A DNA stretch of 64,000 nucleotides, taken from positions 186,001 through 250,000 of the forward strand of contig JAAVVG010000014.1 in the NCBI GenBank assembly GCA_012976225.1. The letters are read 5' to 3'. A program made the position numbers and the translations under genes. This document shows, piece by piece, positions 57,415 to 64,000 of this stretch (its first letter is position 1; every line of letters starts with the position of its first letter). Source of the stretch: Golubevia sp. BC0850 (taxonomy: Eukaryota > Basidiomycota > Exobasidiomycetes > Golubeviales > Golubeviaceae). The notes beneath the pieces were generated by a model. That model saw nothing but the letters and a program-made list of their open reading frames with translations, ran no database searches and was not told the DNA's origin.

Positions 57415-57930
57415 TTACTTTCGATTTTTACAAGAACCATTTTTACGCGTAAAAATTGGTTAAAGTGCCACTTTTACATCGACCCTATGGATTTCACCTG
57501 TAGAAGTTTGTAAGAATCAGCACCTTTGACCTCCCTTTACGACGCTCAGAAAGGAGCCAGCTGATACGGAGAGAAAGTGATGGAAAGGTTTGGGAGTCGA
57601 AGATGGATTGCCACCTTTCCTCGACAGAATTCTCTCTCTCTTCTCCCTGTTCTCTCCCTTTTCCTGGGGAAGACGGTAATTTTACATACTTTTATAAACT
57701 TTGACAAGCTTTAACAAACTTTTACTCACTTTTACAAGGGTCAAAGTCATTGTAACAGTAGTTAAACCCTGTAAAAATATGTAAAAATCTCTTCTGGGCT
57801 TCGCCCCAGACCCCATTTTTACAAAGTTTTACAAAGTTTGACCATTTTTTACATCGCCCTTTTTGAGGGCTCGCAAGAGGGCTCGCGAAAACCAAGAATC
57901 TTTACAAAGAGTAGTACTACTTTTACGGAA
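57415..57930. repeat. TTTTAC/GTAAAA-rich repetitive patch with small inverted repeats
   Basis: More than a dozen TTTTAC or GTAAAA words occur in ~500 bp, both orientations. Inside are a near-palindrome centred on ACGCGT (57435-57461), a hairpin TCTGGG-loop-CCCAGA (57793-57810) with GGGCTTCGCCCC, a tandem copy of GAGGGCTCGC (57865-57874 and 57877-57886), and AGTAGTACTACT near 57910. No open frame and no clear terminal repeats with target-site duplication were found. It may be a small non-autonomous element or a fragment of one, or simply a diverged tandem sequence. Confidence 0.6.
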
Positions 57931-58551
57931 CCCTACTTTGATGGCGAAAAGGAACAGAAATTGTGAATCTACAAGTACTCGATGGGGAGTCGACAAGTGG
58001 CAAACCCCAACCAACCTCTTCCCGTAGACTCGCCACTCGATTCGATTCCCCAGTCCTGAAAGGAGAGTACGAGAGGTCGAAAGTTAATCCAGAGACTACA
58101 AGAAGTTATTTAGCGGCTCGATCTGAGAAGCGGGTTTCAATTTAGTCAACTCGCCTACAAGAGGGGTTGAGGTCAGGTTGCGAGTGGCTCTTCAGATTAT
58201 CTCTCTCTTGTAGCTCAGCCAAAGAGAATGGTTCTCAAGATAATACTGAACAGTATCAAAGGACTGGGTTTGCAGATAAAAGTAATTATACAAGCTTCCA
58301 GCCCAGAATCGCAGCCTTCGACACGGGTGAATGGTTCCAGAGCAGCTTATCGAGTTCTAAGATCAAATGTTGTACTATACACAGTACACTCCTATGAAGC
58401 TTTCAAGCACGAGTTCTTTTCGCAGGGGTCTCGGGGTCGAGGTCGAGGTCGGTCTTTTGGGCATGCAATCACTGCCAGCTGCCAGCGATTCCCCACTTCT
58501 TCCCAAACTCGATTGACTTTGGAGTGAAGTCAGTGAATCAAGATTTTCAAG
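57931..58551. other. Gene-free stretch upstream of STE24
   Basis: No coding evidence. At 58357-58374 a short match to the 5' part of U2 snRNA (CTAAGATCAA) is present but the branch-site-pairing word is not conserved. GAGGTC-type short repeats occur at 58436-58455. Confidence 0.45.
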
Positions 58552-60798
58552 ATGGTTTCTTCAATTTTCCAGCAATTTCAATCCCAAATTCGTTCTCTAC
58601 AGACGAGTCTTGACAATTCTTCAATTCCATGGAAACCATTAGTCTTGACTCTTCTAACAATCAATTTCCTATTCGACTTCTACATTTCCTTAAGACAGTA
58701 CCCAAAGTACTCTCTACCAACTCCACCTGCTCAACTAGTTCCACATGTTGACCTTGAGACCTTCAACAAATCTCAGAAGTATGGAAAGGCAAAAGCTAAA
58801 TTCGCTTTCTTCTCTGGAATCCTTGGTTTCGTAGAGAGCATCATCATCGTTCACTATGATGTCTTGGCTATCGTCTGGAACCAGGCTGGAATGGTGCTTT
58901 ATAGGATGGGTTGGGAAGATACCGAGGTGAGTGAAAAGTGGTGTGGGCGAGGGAGGAGAGAGGGGACTTAGGATAACAGAAGCTCCCAACGAGCTGAGAG
59001 CTATGCTGGTGGCTAATTTCCTTTTTCTCGATAAGCATCTTGTTTTCATGGTTCTTCTGAGCTGGTGGCTAGCAAAGAGTGGCTGGAAGAGTCGAGAGTG
59101 AGCTCCTTATTGGTGGAGCTGGCAGTTCTTCGAAAGAAGTCTGATCGCAGCTGCCTGTTCTGAGACGAGAGCTGTGCCTGGCAAACTCATGAACTACTTC
59201 GCTCAAATTTTCAGGAGTGGAATGGCCGCAACTGGCTTCGAGCTACACAACTGAAAGCTAATTTGCCTATCTCATTCCCCTCTCCTTCATCCTCAAGATC
59301 CCGCACTCCGTTCTCTTCATGGTCATCATGTTCATCTACCAAACCATTCCTTCGATTCCACTCTCTCTGTACAAGAACTTCGTCCTAGAAGAATCTTTCG
59401 GTTTCAACAAGATGACCTACACCACCTACTTCACCGACCTCATCAAAGAATGGGCCGTAGGATTCGTCATTGGTGCTCCTCTTATGAGTGGGCTGATTGC
59501 TGTCATCAGATGGGCTGGAGATGCTTTCGTCGCCTACGTGGTCGGCTTCTTGTTGGTCTTCCAGATCACAGCTATGATTCTTTGTGAGTTTCTTCTTTCC
59601 TTTCTCTTTCGCTTCCCGAACTTCCATCTAACCTTTTTGAATTTGTTCTTATCGCTTCTACAGACCCAACTGTCATTCAACCTCTCTTCAACAAGTTAAC
59701 ACCTCTTCAAGAAGGAGCTCTGAAGGATAGAGTCGTAGCTCTTGCTTCTGCTCTCAAGTTCCCTTTGAAACACCTTTACGTTATTGATGGAAGTAAGAGA
59801 AGCGCTCACTCTAATGCTTACTTCTTTGGCGTTATTCCTGGTGGAAACAAACACATCGTCATCTTCGACACTCTTATCGAGAAGTCTACTCCTGATGTGA
59901 GTATCTCAAAGGCCTTGATATAAGCCCTAGTCCTTCTTCGATCGCCTAGCCTTCCTCCTCTCACCAACTCAACGGACTTTTCCAACAACATCCCATAGGA
60001 GATCGAAGCTGTCCTAGCTCACGAACTTGGACACTGGGCTCATTCCGATCCAACTAAATTGTTGCTCTTGGGTCAAGCTCAGCTTTTGATGACTATGAGT
60101 CTATTCACTCTGTTCATTCATAACACGTAGGTTAAACAGATCTCACAGGCCGAACTGCAAGTACCCTTCAAAACGTTGCTAACACCCTGTCCTGAACTTC
60201 CTTCTTCTCAGTTCCCTCTTCCAAGCCTTCGGGTTCAACCTCAGAGACGGTGCCTGGATCCTAGGCACCAAAGCCATCGGACTAACTCCGAAAGCTTTCT
60301 TGCCTATCATCGTAGGATTGGAACTCTTCCAATTGGTGCTTTCTCCAACCGACGCTCTTTTGAAGTTCGGAATGAATGCAGCTGTCAGGAAAATGGAATA
60401 TGCTGCGGACAGGTTCGCAGCAGGTTTGGATCGTCCTCCTCCAACCTCAAGTGAATTGGTGGCTGCTAAAGTTTACAATGAACAAGAAGAGAACAAAGAT
60501 GTCGGTATAGTGGATCCTGCGCAAAAGGAAGAGTACTCTGTCTTGTTGAGTCGAGCTTTGGTCAAGTTGCATGTCCAGAAGTGAGTAAGCTCCGGTATAG
60601 TATCCAATAATGTGAAGTTTCTGTCTGCTAATCAATCTGTGTCCTCACCATCTGCTCTCTGTCTCTCACTCTCGCAGTCTTTCAACAATGCATCACGATC
60701 ACCTTTATGCTACCTACCACTACTCTCATCCAACTCTAGCTGAGAGGCTTCTCCATCTGGAAAAGATCGAACAGGAGAAACAGCTCAAGTCGAAGTAA
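58552..60798 (+). CDS. STE24: CAAX prenyl protease 1 (STE24/AFC1)
   Basis: Six exons (58552-58926, 59298-59583, 59664-59896, 59999-60126, 60212-60580, 60678-60798) give 503 aa, near the usual ~455-500. An N-terminal span is followed by several membrane segments. Hallmarks: YKNFVLEESFGFNKMTYTTY, YPTVIQPLFNKLTPLQEGAL, VIDGSKRSAHSNAYFFGVIP, then HELGH at 306-310 (zinc metalloprotease HExxH) and RKMEYAADRFAAGL, with the third zinc ligand Glu at ~403. Role: ER/nuclear-envelope protease that removes the CAAX tripeptide and processes a-factor-type pheromones; also clears translocons. Intron 1 is 373 nt; removing it joins GWEDTE to IPHSVLFMV in frame. Confidence 0.96.
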
Positions 60799-61411
60799 GA
60801 TGTTGGAGTCTAGTCGTGACGAAGGGGATGGAAGGGAGGGATGATCGAGAGGGAAAGTCTTGAAAAGAACAGGCGAAACCTTTCCTTGCTAATTGAGATT
60901 CAGAAGTGCTGATTCTGTGACGAAACTTCTATAGACTTCAGCTTGACGAAATTTCTGATTCTCCCAACGCTCGAGAAATTAAACGATTCCCCCTTCCTAT
61001 TCCTCGCCGCGCCCATTCATTTTTTCTCATTCTTCCTTCCACCACGCCTCATCGTGGTCTCAAACAACTTCAAGCATCTTCCTTCTCTTGATTCTTCATC
61101 ACCTCCTTGCCGAATTCACAGCCGATGAAGTGAATGAGAAACCTGCAGAAGAAGGAAGCGATCTTGAGGATCCCGATGGTCCATTTCATTTGACGTTGAT
61201 GTCATGATCGATTGCTGGTCTCTTGGAGGAACTTATACATCGAAACTTTCGTCTGGAGGCGTCGGGAATGGACGACATGGTGGTACATCATGAGGATCTG
61301 CCGAGTACGAAGGATGGTCTTTGTGGTAGAGATGGGGATGCTTGAAGTAAGATAGATAGCTTAGGATATTTGAGGCTTCTGTATCGAAAATTTTCTGATT
61401 CATTCCGGAGA
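60799..61411. other. Intergenic between convergent STE24 and F-box gene
   Basis: A short open stretch around 61075-61215 (+) reads LLLILHHLLAEF then an acidic tail, but it has no convincing start or splice context, so it is not called. Nothing else is recognised. Confidence 0.45.
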
Positions 61412-62952
61412 TCAGATAAAATGACTTAATAGAGGGAGGGAGAAGACTTCTAAATCTTGAATCGTTTCGAAATCTTCAGGCTTGTCCCTCCTTGATCGCC
61501 CGTCTTCACCTTCAGAATCCGAGTCTAAAGCTTCGTGAGATAATTTTAGGTAGCTCTGAGATTCTCTTGATCCTTTGATCATCTGGATGATATCCCTATG
61601 ATTCAATTGATTTTCCCTTTCCCAGTCTAAAGCTTCGAGCTCTGCTCTCTCAAGAGCTGGAAAGGAGAGTGCTAAAGCGAATAAATTGATCAATTCGACG
61701 CTGCTATTGAGAACGAGAGACTTGAGGTGTGGGAAAGAGAGAGATCCCGCTTGAAACTCACTTTCGACGAAAGGCACTAGATTAACCCCACTGAGACGTA
61801 GATCTTGAATCGAAGAGCTTGAAGGAGTTAAGAATGAAGTCATAGAAATAGCTTTGACGGGCGGTTCGTTCCCAGTCATGGCGATCCAATGAATTTGTAT
61901 GCTTTCAACTTGACCTCCAATCCATCTCCCAAAGTTTTCATCAAAAGCGACCCGTGCTTTCTCCCCTCCCCCTAAAGTCAGAACCAGATCCTTCAAATTT
62001 GAGACTGGATGATGACTTGGTACCTCAATGTCCCAAAGTTCCTCCTCTTCGCAGCGCTCCAATCCAAACCCTTCAAGATTGGGACATCTAGTAGCTAGTT
62101 CGAACCATGTTTGATTGGAATGGAAGCGAATATTCCCAGGTTCAACATCTTGATCGTACCTGTAGATCGTTCTAACTCCTGAAAGAATTCGTAGTTCAGG
62201 ACAGTTGGCTGTTGGCAAACGACTTCTGAAATCCCAGCTTCCGTGTACTTGTTCATTTCCATGGCCAATTCAGCATGTCCGGGTAGCTCGAAGCTTACCT
62301 CTGGACTCTGGATGAGGAATCTGAAATTTGGATCGCTGTCAAAGATGCTAATCGTCCTGTGGTCCGAAGAGGACTTCAAGTCGAGGTAGGTTGGGGCCTC
62401 GAGATGAACCTTTTCGAGAGAACCAGAGAACCTGTCTAGACCCCTTATGAATTCGATGAGTTTGTAGCAGACCGTTATCTCTGCTGCTAATTCGAATTCG
62501 AATTCGAATTCAACCTTTTCAAAGCCTCTGAAAGGAGTAGTCAGAACCAAAGTCTTGAGATTGTGAGAGGAGTGGCTTTAAATTGGATAAATTCGGAATT
62601 CTAATAGGCTTGAAGTGGATGACCAAACTTCTTCGAAATTCATGTGTGTGTCCCCTGGTAAAGCATAAAGTTGATATCGACTTCTTTGACTCTCTCTTTG
62701 GAGAGTGAAGAGAACCTAACCAACCTCTCGAGCATCTTCTCCTCCCCTCTCTTGCTGCGAAGATCTGTCCCGAGAAAAGTCTCCAGACTCGAAGATGTCG
62801 AACAGAGTGGGGTCTGATTGAATGGCATTCCTCCAGCCATGATCCATTGAGGCAGAGAAGGCTACATCTTGCTGTGAAATGAAAGTGAACAGTTGAAGGA
62901 AAAGTTCTCGAGGAAGGCGGTGAAGGGGATCCAAAGAATTGCTAGAGGACAT
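61412..62952 (-). pseudogene. F-box/LRR protein gene, apparently disrupted in its first half
   Basis: The start MSSSNSLDPLHRLPRELFLQ and LFTFISQQDVAFSASMDHGW form a good F-box (~10-50). After PTLFDIF, plausible coding continues in another frame (KMLERLVRFSSLSKERVKEV), then another (RSLVIHFKPIRIPNLSNLK), then NLKTLVLTTPFRGFEKVEFE; I could not connect these with introns, so about three frame changes lie between ~62790 and ~62560. From there the gene is clean: an intron (GTAAGC donor ~62299 to a CAG acceptor ~62222) joins FRFLIQSR to LPTANCPELRILSG, and the LRR-like end runs to 61412. It may be a decaying copy or a gene with exons I failed to resolve. It resembles the F-box-like gene at 8686 only in type. 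Confidence 0.5.
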
Positions 62953-63223
62953 GTCCTTAATCTGATTGAAGGAGAGTAGAGTTGGTGTTCAGTGGAATGG
63001 TTGAAGAAATAGAAGAATCAAGAAGAGTAAAAAGGAAGGGTCTTTGGGAGGGAGGAAGGTTTCTACTTTCTTCTTCTTACTCTTCAGGAAAATATGGCAG
63101 CGGCCGTGTTCGTACGACGGCTCATTCTCTCACTCATTTGGTGGTCAAAATGTTTGAGTACAAAAGAAATTCTATTGATGGAAGGGACAAGCCATTTCAA
63201 ATGAGACGGGAAAACGCGATGGA

Positions 63224-64000
63224 TCAGAAGAGGTGGTGAGCTTGTGTCAGAGGCAATTCAGTAGCAGCGGGGACGATGCAAGGTTGACCGTCAGCTAGAA
63301 CCTCGTATCTGAGGAAAGAAGAGTGGATGGAGAGCCTTCCGTCAGAAAGGCTGTCATGAGAGCTGGACTGGTCGAGAATCTTCACTCACGTTTCGGGGTC
63401 GACCGAGATCTTTGGAAGTGCAGAGTTAAGCTTCATGTCCGACTTGGAAATCTCGCGACACTTCACAACAGCCTCGTACCGTTTGTCGAGACCGTAGGAG
63501 GCCATATTTCCTGAGAGAGAAGAGTGGAGTGGGTCGAATTGAGCAGAGAAGGCTCAGGCCTCTTATCCGTCTTCCGGACTTACCATTCTTGATACTGATA
63601 TCGCTGACAAACAGTATACTGTTCTCGTGAGCAGCTTTTGGTTTGGCTCCATACATCGGTCTTCCAAAGATCGGCTGGACTGTAGGAATACTATGGACGC
63701 GACATGAGAGAGGAGAGGGGAAGCGAGCGAGTCAGTAGTTGTGCAGTTGTGTTCGAGTCTCGCTCGAAATTTTGAGGAGATGAGTTCGAGCTAGGGTGAA
63801 CAGGACTCCTTGGCGACAGTATTCTCATCGATCTGGCGACTCACCTTGCATTCGCATCTCCCATCTGAGCCCATGCAATCCTTCCACCTTTGATCACCTG
63901 TTCAGGTTTTGTTCCAAAGTTTTCAGGACGCCAGAGAACTAGATCTGCCAACTTTCCGACTTCTACCGAACCGACGCTGTGAGACATTCCATGGACAATG
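63224..64000 (-). CDS. URE1: Urease, C-terminal part (5' end outside the window)
   Basis: Four exons (beyond 64000 to 63845, 63690-63584, 63510-63390, 63308-63224) encode the last ~156 residues. Matches to the alpha-domain end of fungal/plant urease: [80 protein letters not shown], and the tail [20 protein letters not shown]. The nickel ligands and carbamylated Lys lie upstream, outside the window. Role: hydrolyses urea to ammonia and CO2 in the cytosol; single-chain ureases are typical of fungi. All visible splice phases close. Confidence 0.96.

Noticed and set aside
58340-58385. Short match to U2 snRNA (CTAAGATCAA...TGTTGTA)
   Set aside because: The invariant branch-site-pairing word GTAGTA is altered and there is no Sm site or stem-loop context. 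It is probably a chance match.
61075-61215. Possible small secreted peptide (LLLILHHLLAEF plus acidic tail)
   Set aside because: No in-frame ATG with a plausible leader and no splice site that would supply one.

Overview
The window reads as nuclear DNA of a basidiomycete fungus, most likely Pucciniomycotina; this placement is my inference from gene content and style. About 24 protein genes are packed on both strands. Nearly all are cut by short introns with a strong GTGAGT-type donor, a CTAAC/CTGAC-like branch site and a pyrimidine-rich acceptor. I saw no rRNA, no convincing tRNA, no CRISPR and no recognisable autonomous transposon. Exon coordinates were worked out by hand from splice motifs, reading-frame continuity and remembered family conservation; in the genes called intact all phases close exactly.

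Layout. 0.7-8.3 kb: a large I-BAR (Ivy1-like) gene, divergent from QCR9 (respiratory complex III), then a CUE-domain protein. 8.7-17.8 kb: an F-box-like protein, a 99-aa orphan, HAT1, a penta-EF-hand protein and ZIM17. ZIM17 is head to head with TCP1 (CCT alpha, 17.9-20.0 kb). 20.5-22.6 kb: a decayed type-B carboxylesterase. 23.5-33.8 kb: MSS51 divergent from RRP6, then a large WD40 protein. 34.4-41.8 kb: a GST-like and a nitroreductase-like gene (divergent), VMA9 and an alpha/beta hydrolase (divergent), RRG7-like and a methyltransferase (divergent, start codons 19 bp apart). 42.0-43.6 kb: a decayed aromatic-amino-acid-decarboxylase-like gene. 44.0-51.7 kb: NAA25/MDM20, divergent from SF3B6, then CWF18 (a second spliceosome gene), then RPA2. 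52.7-57.0 kb: two divergently transcribed GPR1/FUN34/YaaH (acetate/ammonium transporter-like) genes. 57.4-57.9 kb: a TTTTAC-rich repetitive patch. 58.6-64.0 kb: STE24, a disrupted F-box/LRR gene and the 3' part of urease.

Most genes are housekeeping: mitochondrial function (QCR9, ZIM17, MSS51, RRG7), protein folding and modification (TCP1, NAA25, STE24), RNA processing (RRP6, SF3B6, CWF18) and chromatin/replication (HAT1, RPA2). The most unusual features are very small coding exons (7, 16, 18, 21, 27, 31 and 33 nt, and an initiator exon with only 4 coding nt), CU-microsatellite 3' splice sites, a long intronic hairpin, and several very short bidirectional promoters. I did not find a gene system I would call wholly new.
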